64,000 nt of DNA from Trichoplax adhaerens. Taxonomy: Eukaryota > Placozoa > Uniplacotomia > Trichoplacea > Trichoplacidae. The stretch spans positions 11,904,878-11,968,877 of the forward strand of contig NW_002060943.1 in assembly GCF_000150275.1 (NCBI RefSeq), written 5' to 3'. Positions 24,711-40,250 of the stretch are shown piece by piece. Every line of letters starts with the position of its first letter. Positions within the stretch are counted from its first letter, which is position 1. The position numbers and the translations under genes are program-made. The notes under the pieces were generated by a model. It was not told the origin of the DNA and did not search any database. It worked only from the letters and a program-made list of their open reading frames with translations.

Positions 24711-26028
24711 ACCGTACGCGTATAGACGAAGTCATAAATTTCCAACATATAATTGCAACAGTAATTAATAAGCTACAAAGACAAGCTCGAACATTATATT
24801 GCCGTTGCAAGACATAATCTATAGATTTTATTTACAAATAATTATAATAATATTAATTCTTAACCGAAGCCTACTTTGTTAAATACAATATTGAAGCCAT
24901 ACCATCTGCATAAAATTATTAAATTTATCCAAGGACCCAAAGTGGCATATAACAGAGACATCAAAATTATTTTTCAAATAAATAAATTTTATATGACTGA
25001 TCAGTACCTTTTATCTATTTCTGTCTATAACAATATTTCGCTACTTACAGCACATAATTATAACAATAGGTAGAATTTAAGTAATACTGTAATAAAATAG
25101 TTAAAATTCGTAAGTGTTTCTGCAATAAAATTACATTCGAACAATCTTAGGTCAAAGCTGATATAAATATATATATATATACTGTATATTGATTCCGTTC
25201 ACATTCGATTCGTATTTGACTCCATAATCAAGATCATGATAATTGATAATTATAAACGTCCATACTGCAAATATCATACATAATGCATGCGTGGAAATCG
25301 AAAAAATTTTTCTTAATCTTCAGTATTGCGTTCATTGCTCAACAGTAACACTCTATCCAGATCCACATTGTTACCTCTCTAAAAATTTATAAATGATATC
25401 GTTAGCAGATTTCGAGTACAATTGCCGATGTAAGGTGATAGATTGCTATTAATGAATAGATACTTTCATCAATAGGCATACGCGTATGTATTTAGAATAT
25501 GGCTACGTTATTACTGTATATCTTCATTAAACGTAAGAATTAATTAGTTTTGCAAACGGTATTACTAATTTCCAAAAATATCGTGATCTCATGCGTGGTA
25601 TTATCTTTCAGTAATACCATTTAACTGCTTATTATGAAGTCCATGCCGAACAGTCTCAACAGCTCTGGATTGACAAGCGGTATGAAGAGTATTTCTCGAA
25701 CTTATCTAGAGAGTTAGTTATACAGTACGGTATATAGGAACTACCATAAATGCAGCACGAAAAAGAAATGGATATTAAGATAAATAATCATCCATGCTGC
25801 TTTTCAATTTTGTCAAAAGGAAATGCAGCGTATGGTACGTTCAGTACGAAACGATATAACATTTTGCAATGCAACATCTTTGTCTGACCACTTGTTAACC
25901 AAAGTAAGTACAGTATGTGGTATAAGAAACAACTAGTACGTCGCTACAGTAATTGTAATATGTAGTTTAGTGAAATTTACATAATTAAATCAATAATAAA
26001 AATTCGGTAGCAGCTTTGTGGTGATCAT
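24711..26028. other. Convergent intergenic region XPO5 / mucin-like gene
   Basis: AT-rich, with a TA microsatellite near 25157-25180. No coding exon is supported; the short open frames at 24876-25073 and similar are low-complexity AT-rich chance frames. Confidence 0.4.
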
Positions 26029-29000
26029 TCAACTATAAATAACATCCGTACTGTGAGTACTACTATTATATAGCAAAATTTGAAGTGATAAGGCAATGAT
26101 ACTGACCAATCGTGTTGTTCTGCGCCTTGCGCGTCTGTTACGGCACTTCCAGACGTAAGCAAACATGCCCAATGCTACGACGAGGCAAAATATCCCAAAT
26201 ACACTTGATATGAACATATCATTAAGGAAATGCTATAAAAATCAATGGATACTTTTTATTAGATCACGTCAGTAATTCAATATTCAAGAAACGTTGAAGC
26301 AAGTAGGTATTTAGCCATTAGTTAATATAATACAATATCGATACAGACGAATGAACTCACCTTACCGCTACCTTCTGTACAGCCATGATATTAGTAATAG
26401 AGTAGAAATATTAGTGATGAAATAGTAGGGTTAAAACTTTACGGATTAACATATTGTATTCAAATTATGCATAACAATGCTGTTGATACAGAATTCATAA
26501 TTTAAATTTGCACTAACCTAATGTAGATGTCGAGTTATCGTATGGGTTTCTAGTTCCTTCAATTGTCGGTCTACTTGCAGTGGTTGATTTACTCTTACTG
26601 GTAGGTATACTTTTAGTTGTTGTTTTAATATTAGTTGTTGATTTACTCTCAGTTGTCGGTTTAGTAGCTGATTTAGCCTCAGTTAACGGTTTAGTAGTCG
26701 ATTTAGTCTCGGTCGTTGGTTGACTTGTTGGTGTGCTCTTAGTTGTCGGCCTACTGCCGGTTGTTGGTTTACTAGATACAGAAGTTAGTGTAGAAGATGT
26801 TGCAGTGGTAGCAAGGTAAGGTCGACTGGTTGCTGAGCTTTGAGTGACCAAAGTATCAACACTAGTATTGTTAGACTCTGTCAATGTAAAGTTTTGATTG
26901 GCAGCCGTAGTAAGGGCAACAGAGCTACTTAATTCTGTCGAAGAATACTCAACTATACTTGAAGACGAAAGTAGTAAAGCACTTGTTGATATATGAGATA
27001 GCAAATCACTAGCTATATCTTGACGTGAGTGAGTCGACAAAGAAGGCAAGTGTGGAGTCGTTAAAACTTGACTCCAAGTGGAAGTAATCATAGGTTCCTT
27101 CAATTTTTCGGATAGAATCGAAGTTTGGCCATCAGTGTTGGGGTAGATCACTGTTGATAAATGAAAGGATGTAAGCGATGTTTCAGAATTACGCATGGAA
27201 GATACAGTAGATGGAAGTGCTGTTGTCGAGTCAGCCACAACAGAGGTATTTGTGTCAGTAGCTGACAAAATAGTAGCGCTAGCAGTAATTTGTGACGCAT
27301 AACTAGGTGACGGTGTCCAATCGAGTCCAGTTGTAAGAACGGATACTGATGCCGGTAGTATCGCTTTAGTACTATATATTTGATGCCTGGAGCTTTGTGA
27401 ACCTTCTTTACTGACGGTACTTTTCAGTTTATCAGAATAGGAACTCGTAACTACCATATTATTTCCTATGGTGGCTGTAATTGAAGTAGTCTTCCGCGAA
27501 GAATTAAAGCTAATCGCTTCTGATAAGGAATTAGTTAATTTTAATTTTCCGTTGCTTGTCAAGGAGTCAATTTGAGTTGCACTTGCAACGATCGAAGAGG
27601 TTTCGTAGACGCTATAAATAGACGAAGACGAAAAGCTAGTAATGGCGTCATTTTTAGATTTGTAGACGCTTGTACTGATAGGTGTCGACGTTGCCTTTAT
27701 GGAAGATTCACCAGGTGTACTCTGAAGATGAAAAATGAATCAGTAAATTTTAAGCTGTAGAGTGCGCAATAAACCCGATATTTTACAGTATGAATGAGTA
27801 ATATATAATCTAACCAGCTGGTCAAGGCTGTCTAGGAAATGACATGTTAACATGCCGAGGATTACTCAGTTAAGGTTAATTATTAATTAAGGAGAATGGT
27901 ATAGTAGCGTACTGTTACTACTGTACAATATATCGTTCAGAGTACCTAAAAGTTCGACAAGCAGCAAAACGTCTTAACATACCACTAGCACTATAAATTG
28001 TTGTTATTAGGGTACTGGTTACAGTATTAGATACTGTAGTGAAGAGTAGTAATTTATGAAGTACTTTGTAAGCAGTACCGTATTTAATGAACAAATTTAA
28101 AAGCTAGCAGTAAAGATGTTTGTAGAATGATAGCATTTCAACATAGTACGTCTAATTAATATAGTAGTATACTGATGAGCAGTAAAATATCTGGACTAGA
28201 AAGAGAGTATTTCTGTGGTCATGGACAACTTCATTCACACGAACGTCAATTTTCTTTTCTAAATACATGGAACATAACATGGACAATGGCTTGTTTAATA
28301 CAGAAGCAACTGCCACTTTTAATTTACCGTATGAAAATTACAATAAATTTTGCGTTCCAAAATCAGAAGCGTTGCTATCGTAGAGTACATTCAATTACGA
28401 CCAGATCATACAAGGTGATACTATGACTTTGTTCGGTTAATTCCATGTTTATAGTACAATTATAACTTAAATTAATGTATACAGTTTTACTTTTCACCCC
28501 CAGTAACTCAGTATTAAGCATCCAACTAGATTACCGCAAAGTACTATTGATATTATTATTACTTTATTTGTGAAGGTACTAACACTAAATTTTGATATTC
28601 TTCAATGGTATCAATTAAAATAGATTAAGAGTTTCTTATTCAATAGTGGTGGCCATTTCTCCTCAATCAAGTACAGTATACACGTCCATTTGCATGATTG
28701 ATTCAAGAAAAAGAACGCGTGCCAAGATTTTCTACAGTATCAATACTTGAAAGATTCAAAGATTGAAGAATCTCATTGAAAATTGGATTCGGTGAGATAT
28801 ATGACTGATTGATGGAATTGATGATTGCAACCATCCGATATAATTTTCAATGGGATTTGTGGCTACCAACTGCATGATGACGTGTCTTTCTTTGTATGTG
28901 AGTGCATTAGCAGTACGGTATGATAGTTGCAATTTTCCACTTACCGAATGAAAAAGTTGCTTTTCCTTATTTTGAGGACGAGCAGCTACTGTTGATAGTA

Positions 29001-29046
29001 TTACAAGTACACATAAAATCCAATTTATTTTAAAGAGTGTCGCCAT
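26029..29046 (-). CDS. Mucin-like type I single-pass membrane protein
   Basis: Proposed exons: 28945-29046 (signal peptide), 26518-27721, microexon 26361-26374 (14 nt) and 26029-26232; phases agree at every junction. Exon 1 encodes MATLFKINWILCVLVILSTV followed by a likely cleavage site near AARPQ. An in-frame Met seven codons earlier (29067) is an alternative start. The long second exon is extremely Ser/Thr-rich, with a membrane-proximal tract of short Thr repeats (KSTT, PTTES, KPTT types), expected to be heavily O-glycosylated. The last exon supplies a transmembrane helix (SVFGIFCLVVALGMFAYVW) followed by a basic stop-transfer (KCRNRRARRR) and a short cytoplasmic tail. I recognise no family. 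Intron 1 (27722-28944, about 1.2 kb) could hide extra exons. An open stretch on the minus strand near 28185-28310 is suspicious but its phase does not fit. Confidence 0.62.
26361..26374 (-). other. 14-nt microexon in the mucin-like gene
   Basis: Flanked by a CTGTACAG acceptor and a GTGAGT donor. It takes the split codon from phase 1 to phase 0, adding residues E-G-S-G-K between the Thr-rich stalk and the transmembrane exon. Without it the frame into the membrane exon is lost. Confidence 0.65.
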
Positions 29047-29071
29047 TTTCTTTCCTTTGGTGATCAATGAT

Positions 29072-29750
29072 GGCCAGTTGTCTTTTCAGTGATGGCGTAG
29101 ATGCTTTGCTGAGTGAATTCAGACGTATGATGCAGTTAAACAGGTGCTGGCTCGAGTCAATCGACTTGCTAATGAAGTGTACTGTACACAATTGACCAGT
29201 TACAGTCGTGTCCAGTACATTGTACGGTACACTACGCTATAAAAGAACGAGGAAAATACTGTACCATAGTCAGAGACTTGCAGTGTAGACGATGACGTTT
29301 CTAGAGTACAGTACTGTACTACTGTACAGTGTACAGTACAGTACAGTACAATTTGTCACAGTACAAAATACTGTAATAGCCAGTTGTCTTTTTAGTGATG
29401 ACGTACTGTACTGTACTTTAGACGCTTGCTGACTGGATTCAGACGTAGTGTACAGTATAGTATCATGCAGTTAAACAAGTGCTGGCTCGACTCAAATCGA
29501 CTTGCTAATAAAGTGTACAGTACATTACTGTACAATTGACCAGTTACAGTCATGTCCAGTGCAGTACATTGTACGGTACACTACCGTACTAAAGAACGAG
29601 GAAAATACCGTACTACAGCCAGAGACTTCAGTGGACGATGACGTTTCTAGAGTACTACTGTACAGTATACAGTACTGTATCGTAAAGACTACTGTACTGT
29701 ACACTGTACAGTACAGTACAGATTTGTCACAGTACAAAATACTGTAGCTG
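29072..29750. repeat. 306-bp tandem duplication in the promoter region of the mucin-like gene
   Basis: Copy 1 spans about 29072-29377 and copy 2 about 29378-29750. Shared blocks in order: CCAGTTGTCTTTT, GATTCAGACGTA or close, CATGCAGTTAAACA, AGTGCTGGCTCGA, AATTGACCAGTTACAGTC, AAAGAACGAGGAAAATAC, GATGACGTTTCTAGAGTA and TTTGTCACAGTACAAAATAC. The copies differ mainly in the number of TACTG/GTACA words inserted, so those words expand within the unit. Copy 1 begins only 26 bp upstream of the ATG at 29046. Confidence 0.88.
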
Positions 29751-30400
29751 TCCATGTCCATACTGTACTGTACTGTACTGTACACTGTACAGTACAGACC
29801 GTAGACACTAGTCAGCCAATTTTTCAACTCTGGTACACGACAGGACAGCAAATGACAAAAGATTACTAAAAAAACAAGGACTTGAGCAATCAATCACTGC
29901 AGTGATGGCGCTTATTGAACTGTCAACCCTCAACTCTAAATAGCAGTTGTTAACCAAATGGCTTCGCAATCGAATTGTATAAGAAGAATAAAGAAGAACA
30001 GAACAATATCGTTTATAGTTTATCGCCAGAATGAAATCTATAATTATTTTTCTAGTGTTGCACATCGTGTGTAGGTTTTACGGTTTACTTTTACTCTACT
30101 TTAAGTGTATGCGTATCTGCGGCCTGAAGGTGTACTGTACAATGTACTGTACAGTACTTACGGTACTGGAACTTCACTGGTGGTCGCAAAATCTTTTGCT
30201 GTACTGTACGTACATTATCAAACAGTACAGTACCCAAAATCAGCAGAGGCCTAATACTCTACCGTACAGTGTACAGTACTGTACTGTACTGTACGTTTCT
30301 ACAGAACGGAATGTACTGTACTGTACTGTACACTGTACTGTACGTACTGTACTGTACAGTATTTACCGTATTGCCCTGTACGGTACAGTACAATATTACC
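29160..30400. promoter_or_regulatory. Largest TACTGTACAGTAC array, between the mucin-like gene and ATP6V1D
   Basis: Dense runs of TACTGTACAGTAC and variants (TGTACAGTGTACAGTAC, GTACTGTACTGTAC) fill 29305-29350, 29650-29720, 29757-29800, 30130-30165 and 30255-30395. They lie between the head-to-head starts at 29046 and 30537. The words are self-complementary, so the tracts can fold into hairpins. Long open frames across them on both strands are just translations of the repeat. Confidence 0.5.
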
Positions 30401-30536
30401 ATTGAGTAATGTAGATCGAGAATTTGCGCATGTGCACGCAGAGAAGGGAAGAAATCCGTGATCATCAAGTGACACAGCCAGGAGTGGCCGTACAAAGAAG
30501 CAGCAGCGATCTCGATCATACTCGTACTCTTTCAAG

Positions 30537-32816
30537 ATGTCTAGCAATGATAGATTACCCGTTTTTCCCTCACGAATGTAAGTGGTACAAAATTACATTG
30601 CGTTATAATTTGTTTCATTGGCTTAAAAAGTGATTAAAGACTTCCCTAAAATTTATCATGGAAAGCATAGGACAGTTACACTACAGTTTAAGGTGTGTTG
30701 TAATAATTATATATTAATATTAAATACAGGAACTTGACCGTCATGAAAGGCCGGTTGAAGGGTGCTCAGAAAGGACACAGTTTACTGAAAAAGAAAGCTG
30801 ATGCGTTAACCCTTCGATTTCGAGCAATCCTGAAGAAAATGATTGATGTTAGTACGCTGATTTGTTTAAATTAGGGACTAAAATTGATAGCTAGGCAGTT
30901 TTATTTGTCTGCGTAGAAGCTGTAACAATCTGTAACTGTTCCATATGGCGAGAAGGCATCATCTTAGATTACTTGATTGGTTTAGTTTAATGTACACGTA
31001 GTTTAGCCTTCTACCTAGAGTCATACCCCAAGAAGATTGCATGTCCAGTATTCCATCAGATATCTGAATTGATCGCTTAAACTGTAGAGAGCACGCGTAA
31101 GTGCATCAAGTCCAGTGGTTGACCTACTTAATTAGAATGCTATGTACGATTGCGATGCTGACTGCGTAAAAACTTCACACAGTCTACTCGTATCCATCTC
31201 GCTATTTTGTAGGTATCAGCGAAAAATTGATTACATTAATTATACGTATTACTGCATTATATTATAAATGTTTTATTCGATAGCTGTCCCTTAATGGCTT
31301 GACTTTTCATTTATATTACGTTATACTTAATAATCATCGGACGATTTTGTTTACGTACGTAGACTAAATTGTTGGTTGGTGATATCATGAAAGAAGCGAA
31401 TTACTCATTAGCCGAAGCCAAATTTGCTGCTGGAGATTTTACGTTAGTACTCATGATTGCACTGGCAATCGATACCGATAATTTATAATACTTGCGTGCT
31501 CATAAATTGAATTAGTCCTGAAGTTAAGTCTTACTTGAGTGTTTAAAATGCTAAAGTCTTGTCGTTATTTATTGCAGGCAAGTAGTTCTAGAAAAAGTGG
31601 AACGTGCGAGGACTAAGATCAGAACCGGGAAAGATAATGTTGCAGGTAGGCAAGTTAGGATGTAGCTCTAGTCAATCGTCAATAGGTGATAGATAGTGTG
31701 CAAATACGGATACTGCAATATGTTTCTGTACCTGTATCGTCTTGGTAAAAATATTGTGCCTTGAGTGTCTATACAACAGCTGCTTAAGATTATTACTGTG
31801 TAGTATGTGCTTACATATCATGTATGATGCAGTGAGCTTCAATGTACCGCATTTACCCTAGTAGTTTGAACATATGGTCATCATTCGATGAGCTTTATGG
31901 GCTACTATTTACCGTTAGGGGATCCGTCTTGCGATTATAGAGTAGAATATTTCTAGAAGAGGCGTTATAATGAGTACAGTTATTATTACCAATTTTTAAT
32001 TGTATTCTTTTTCTCTAGGTGTTCAGCTACCGAACTTTGAACCGTTTTCGGAGGGTGTAGACTGTATGTAATAGATCTACCTTTCAGCGTCTATTAATTT
32101 TTAATGTTTATACAAAATACTTATGCAAGCTCGATTATAAAATTTCTATCAATTGAAAATGAAAACAATTAATCAAAATTGCACTTAATTCTTAGCAAAT
32201 GAATTAACTGGCTTATCTAGAGGTGGCCAACAGGTTACTCATGCAAGGGAAGTTTATGCAAAAGCTGTTACTTTGCTGATCGATTTAGCATCCATGCAGG
32301 TAAAGATGTTATATCATAAGATTTCTACTAGCTAGGGACAGAACAGTTCTTTTAATGCAATTCTTAATTAAAACTGCAATTTTGCCTGGTAGACTGCATT
32401 TATCGTCCTTGATGAAGCTATCAAAGTCACCAATAGGCGTGTTAATGCCATTGAACACGTTATTATCCCTCGAATTGAAAACACTATTTCTTACATCACT
32501 TCAGAACTAGACGAAAGGGATCGTGAGGAGTTTTACAGGTTAGTATTCTTATGGGTATTTAATAAAGCTTATAAACTCATGATTTTGAAAAAATCTGTAG
32601 ATTGAAAAAAATTCAAGAAAAGAAAAAGAAATTGAAGGTTGCTAAAGAAGAAGAAATGAAAATATTAGGTAAAATACCGCAAGTGTTATTTGTAGCAATA
32701 TAATTATTACCACGCAGTACGTTATAATGAGAGCTTCTCGATTATTTTCAGGCGTTGGTGATGAAGATACAAAGAATATTTTAGAGGATTCTAAGGATGA
32801 AGATGTAATATTTTAA
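30537..32816 (+). CDS. ATP6V1D: V-type proton ATPase subunit D (V1 central stalk)
   Basis: Nine exons join in frame: 30537-30577, 30730-30847, 31363-31442, 31578-31645, 32019-32063, 32196-32299, 32393-32538, 32601-32668 and 32752-32816. They give 244 aa; human is 247. Conserved blocks: LPVFPSR then [45 protein letters not shown], and [20 protein letters not shown] with [20 protein letters not shown]. Subunit D forms the coiled-coil rotor shaft of the V1 sector and couples ATP hydrolysis to proton pumping at endosomes, lysosomes and Golgi. The two long helices, N- and C-terminal, are intact. A candidate polyadenylation signal AATAAA lies at 33288-33293. It is divergent from the mucin-like gene, with the large TACTGTAC array between them. 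Confidence 0.97.
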
Positions 32817-33975
32817 CGCGAATCATCCTTACCGTCTCATTTGGGTCCTATAGAGATCTTGTTTGCTAATTTATAGTACCATTAATGTCAATTTTATCTG
32901 TGATGATAAGATAGGATACAAACAAATGCAGCCAACGCTTCCATTTTTATAGATATTTGATGTTATTTGTCTTGATGATGTGCTGTCTTACAATACATCT
33001 AAATTTCTGCTGCTTCTGATACATGAACAGACGCAATTTCAGCAGCAATGTGTGCGGTACCGCAGATCTATTATATCATACATCCGAAAATATATCATTA
33101 TTAATTTTAACAAAAGCCGTTATAGCTTATTCTATTGTATCTTGGCAAGTTATAACTATAGTCTTATTAGTATAGTATTTGTAAGTAATTGCATCAATTG
33201 TACTGTATTGGTCAAGCTTTATATTTCAAGATTTGTATTTAATATTGTCACTGCTATTAAACAGTTGATGAGCATTAATTAACAGTAAATAAAGTATAAG
33301 TAAAACGCATTTTACCATGGTATGCGATGAATTTTTAACCTGCGCATCACCTAGCTCTCGCCATAATGGCTGATGCTTTACTGCAGGTAACAGTTTCTTA
33401 TAATCGCTGATGACATAATTATTTATTCTCACATACTTTACTACGTATATTTTATCGCATAAGCCAATTATACGTGTGTTGTTGCATCTTTATTACAAGA
33501 AAACAAGAATACATGTGAGCTCGTTAGAGATAACAATAAGGGCTAGTTTATCTTCACGGTTAATTCCTAGTGCACTGTAAATCAGCGAGCAATCAGTGAG
33601 TTAAATATGTCAAACTGAGAAATATTTGTTGCAGAACATCGTACCAGGCTACAATATGATAAAGTTACTGGTACAAGGTTATTCCGATTTTAATTTTAAA
33701 TGATGACCAGTCATAGTATTCATCATTTCTAGAAAGCCCTCCAGGATTGCACCAATTCCGGTAGACTACCGTACAGTAATTAGCACGGCACTCCTATTTT
33801 AACTTTAGAAATATAAATAGACTGCTGTCTAGAAATATACTCAAGCAGTGACAGGTCAGAAACTTGCAGCTGCAAGTGTTGAGTAGGTTATCCTGTTGTA
33901 AACAGATTATAGTGCCGAGTTTGCACAATTCCCCTGAAATTCTGTTCCATATGAAAGATTTTTCTCTGACTGTAA
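32817..33975. other. Convergent intergenic region ATP6V1D / SLC35C1
   Basis: 3' flanks of two convergent genes. AATAAA at 33288-33293 (+) could serve ATP6V1D. No coding exon is supported. Confidence 0.4.
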
Positions 33976-36967
<2,992 letters not shown>

Positions 36968-37064
36968 GTTGCTTTCATCGTACACTTTAGACATTAATTG
37001 ATCCTGTCATCGATACTGACTGCAGCAGAGAATTTAAAAAGCATCATCAAAATGATTTTGTAGC

Positions 37065-37255
37065 TTTACAGTGTACAGTACAGTGTAGTACTTTTTTACT
37101 CTAGCCCATGTACTGTACACTGTACCGTAGAAAAAGATCACCCGTCCCCCAGGATTTGTTAGTTTAGCACATAGTGTACTGAATACTGATAGTGTACCTG
37201 TACTATGAACACTTCAGAGTCAATGCTAGACAGTGATGTACTGTACTGTACAGTG
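37065..37255. promoter_or_regulatory. TACTGTAC-type tracts in the SLC35C1/TTL divergent promoter region
   Basis: Between the start codons at 36967 and 37711 lie ACAGTGTACAGTACAGTGTAG at about 37068, CATGTACTGTACACTGTACC at about 37108 and ATGTACTGTACTGTACAGTG at about 37234. Further single words occur near 37450 and 37515. Same word and same kind of location as at the other divergent pairs. Confidence 0.45.
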
Positions 37256-37710
37256 TTCTCACTGGACTCTGCATTCTGCAGTTAGTCAGTCAGCCCGAGT
37301 CAGCAACATAAAATCAATCAATGGTGCATTTTGAATTTGGCGGAAATTTGGTTTAACATCGAGAAACTGCTTTCTGTTTCGACCATCTGTCTAAGATTGG
37401 TTAAATAATGCTGCTGTTGTAATGTTATTCATGTTTTATCTTCTATATACTGTACTGTAACATACAGTCATTTGATACACGCGTACTGTAGGTTCTTTAT
37501 AATGATGTATCATGTACAGTAGTTATCATTGCTAGTAAAATACGCGTACGTCGGTGATAAGGAAATTTAAATACTAAAGTCGTATGTAAATACTAGCGTT
37601 TAATAGACTTCACATTAAATAACGCTTTAACTGTGAGTTCAGTAAAACAACAATCCCGATTTTCGCCCGAAAAATAAACAGCAGACTTTGTATTACACTG
37701 AATTACTAGA

Positions 37711-40250
37711 ATGTACTACTTCATCTATCGTAGCACCGGTAGTTCAGTTTATTCGGCAGTTACTGAAATACTGGAAAAATCTGGTTATTGGCAATGTAAA
37801 AATCCCGACAGCAGCAAATTCCATCTTGTATTTGGCGAAAGAAATAGACTGTCTTTTGCTCGATTGGGTAACCTAATTTAACAATTTTAAAATATACTCG
37901 TCAACTTTGACGAAATAGTACTGTTTAATTTGGATATTCTGCACGCTTATCTGCAATAAACGTAAATAACTGCAGTGTAAGCATCTATTTGCAAAAGTAA
38001 ATAAAAATTGAATCGCACTTCTTTCTTGTATAGGGTAGATACTTTCACTGTTCGTTGTGCCATATTTACGTACCATACTGTATAATGTGTATGTGTTATA
38101 TGCATAATTGTCGCCTTTAGGACATGAACCTGGCTTTACTCAGGCAGTAAATTATTTTAATGGAAATGATTCCATTTGCAAAAAGTCATCGCTTGTTTGG
38201 TAATTTAATTAACGATATATTACTTTAAGAATATCTTTGAAAGATAATGTGGAACTACAGTAACATACGAATATAAATAGCAAATACTACAACAGTACGA
38301 TAGTTGGCAGAGAAGATAAAGTACGCGTATGCAGTATCTTGAATAGCTTTTCATCACTTTGTTATTTATCAGTACATTGAAGGACTATGCTAAAAAGTGT
38401 GAGAGAAATTTCGATTGGATACTTCCAGCATATGTTGTTAACCCCGAAAAAATTCGGAAGGAAATTAAATTTCATTCTAAAAGGCTGAAGGAAAATCTCA
38501 AATCACCTTGGATGGAGTTTTATTTAGAGAAGCCAGTACGGGATTTCCGGGAAGACCTTCGGCGAGCTAGTGCAACTTTAGCCTCTGGAAATCAACGCAT
38601 CTGGATTGCTAAGCCCAACACTGGTTGTAAAGGTTGGTTAAGATAAATCCGAATTTGTAGTATGGATTTTGTAGTTACTGTGCTTACTCTGACATCTACA
38701 CTGCTTGAAGGTCTTGTTGATGTACTAGCCAATACATTTACCCTGACAATTGAACAGTTGATCGCTCTTTTCATATACAATACTACTATTGTTATATTAT
38801 ACGGTATAATTACTGCATTGAAACATACTGCGTTATATGTTATATATCAGGCTGCATAAAGGCTAAACTGGATTTTCTTGAAATATCGGTACTCTTACAC
38901 AATAGGTGAAGGCATTATGATTTCTGATGACATTGACCAGCTCATTCAATTTGTAGACAACAGTAATCAATCCCACGTTATCCAAAAATATGTAGAAAAT
39001 CCTATGTTATTAACTGGAGAGCGGAAGTTCGATATTCGGTAAATACTAAAATGCCTTGTAAGCAACTTTACAAATTGAAATTAAGTCGATGCAGATTAAT
39101 TTCTGCAAACCCTTGTGCATGTGCCTAAATGGAAATGAGCTTGTGCTGTACAATATTCAACAGGTGTTGGGTATTATTGGACCACAAATACGATATATAC
39201 CTATACAGAGAAGGAGTTGTAAGGACTGCATCGGATGCATATGATCCTAGCAATTTAGATAAAGTTACTAGCCATTTAACAAATCATTGTCTTCAGGTAT
39301 TTATTAATACGGTATAATTATTACAGTACTGGTTAATAAAATTAATGAATAGCCCAAGTTCTTTTACTAACAGCATTCAATTACGGCTATTCGATCTAAC
39401 ATATCATCTACGCGTATAGAATTAATATTATTTACTGTTAACAGCAACAGTTAGCCGATAAGTTTGGAGAATACGAAGAAGGTAACGAAATGTTTTACGA
39501 GGAGTTTAATAGGTAAGTTACGTGCATATGATAATGCTGATGATATGTACCTATGCAAATATGTTTGCAACAGTAATTATTACAAATTTTTCTTTTACAT
39601 AGATTTTTAGAAGCGAAATACAATCTAAGCCTTGAAAGTGATATTTTACCGCAAATTAGGCGTATTATAAAGGATTGTTTTGCTGCCGGAAAAGAGGTAT
39701 CATAACCTTGACATTTACGTAAGCCTATATACAGTAGTAAGAAATAATCTGGCTGTGAGTTTCCTTTCAATGTCTTGCTTTGTGCAGAATGTATACCCGT
39801 TTATTTGAACGGGAACTTTACTAGTGGTATAATTATGGTAAGGAGCGTCGGATGTAGACGCCCACATAAAGAATTAGATTATAACTAAAATTTGCACTTT
39901 GATTCTTTTAACTAGAAAATGGATGCCTCCGGATTGAGTTACAAAAGCTTTCAATTATTTGGTTTTGACTTTATCATAGATGATAAAGGTCATGTTTATT
40001 TATTGGAAATAAACGGTGCTCCTGCATGCGCTGAGTAAGTTAATGTAAAGTTTCATCGTTCTGATCTGCGACACTGTCCAAGGTATTGTAGCATTACTTA
40101 TTACTAGAATCACTTAGCTGCTATGCACTTATTATCCGTAGGAAACTGCAATCAGGATTAGTGCAATCATTAATTGAAACAGCCATTAATCCTCTATATC
40201 CACCTCCAGCATTGGCTGTGAACTCATTAAATTTATTTGATCTGATTTAA
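37711..40250 (+). CDS. TTL: Tubulin--tyrosine ligase
   Basis: Nine exons join in frame: 37711-37867, 38121-38199, 38373-38632, 38906-39038, 39164-39296, 39445-39512, 39603-39696, 39916-40034 and 40142-40250. They give 383 aa; human TTL is 377. Blocks typical of TTL itself: [41 protein letters not shown] (ATP-binding lysine), [68 protein letters not shown] and [10 protein letters not shown] (metal-binding acidic residues). It re-adds tyrosine to the C-terminus of detyrosinated alpha-tubulin in the cytosol, using ATP. Length and sequence fit TTL better than the longer TTLL glutamylases. The 3' end is convergent with the MAGUK gene: AATAAA at 40914-40919 (+). Confidence 0.95.

Noticed and set aside
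24553-24768. Plus-strand open frame overlapping XPO5 exon 36
   Set aside because: It is a shifted frame across the last XPO5 exon; the exportin-5 frame ends at 24710 with the expected C-terminus.
29502-30547. Several open frames of 81-124 codons on both strands, rich in Tyr, Ser, Thr, Val, Cys and Gln
   Set aside because: They are translations of the TACTG/GTACA repeat (STVYSTVQYS-type peptides) in both directions, with no family features; the repeat lacks stop codons in most frames.
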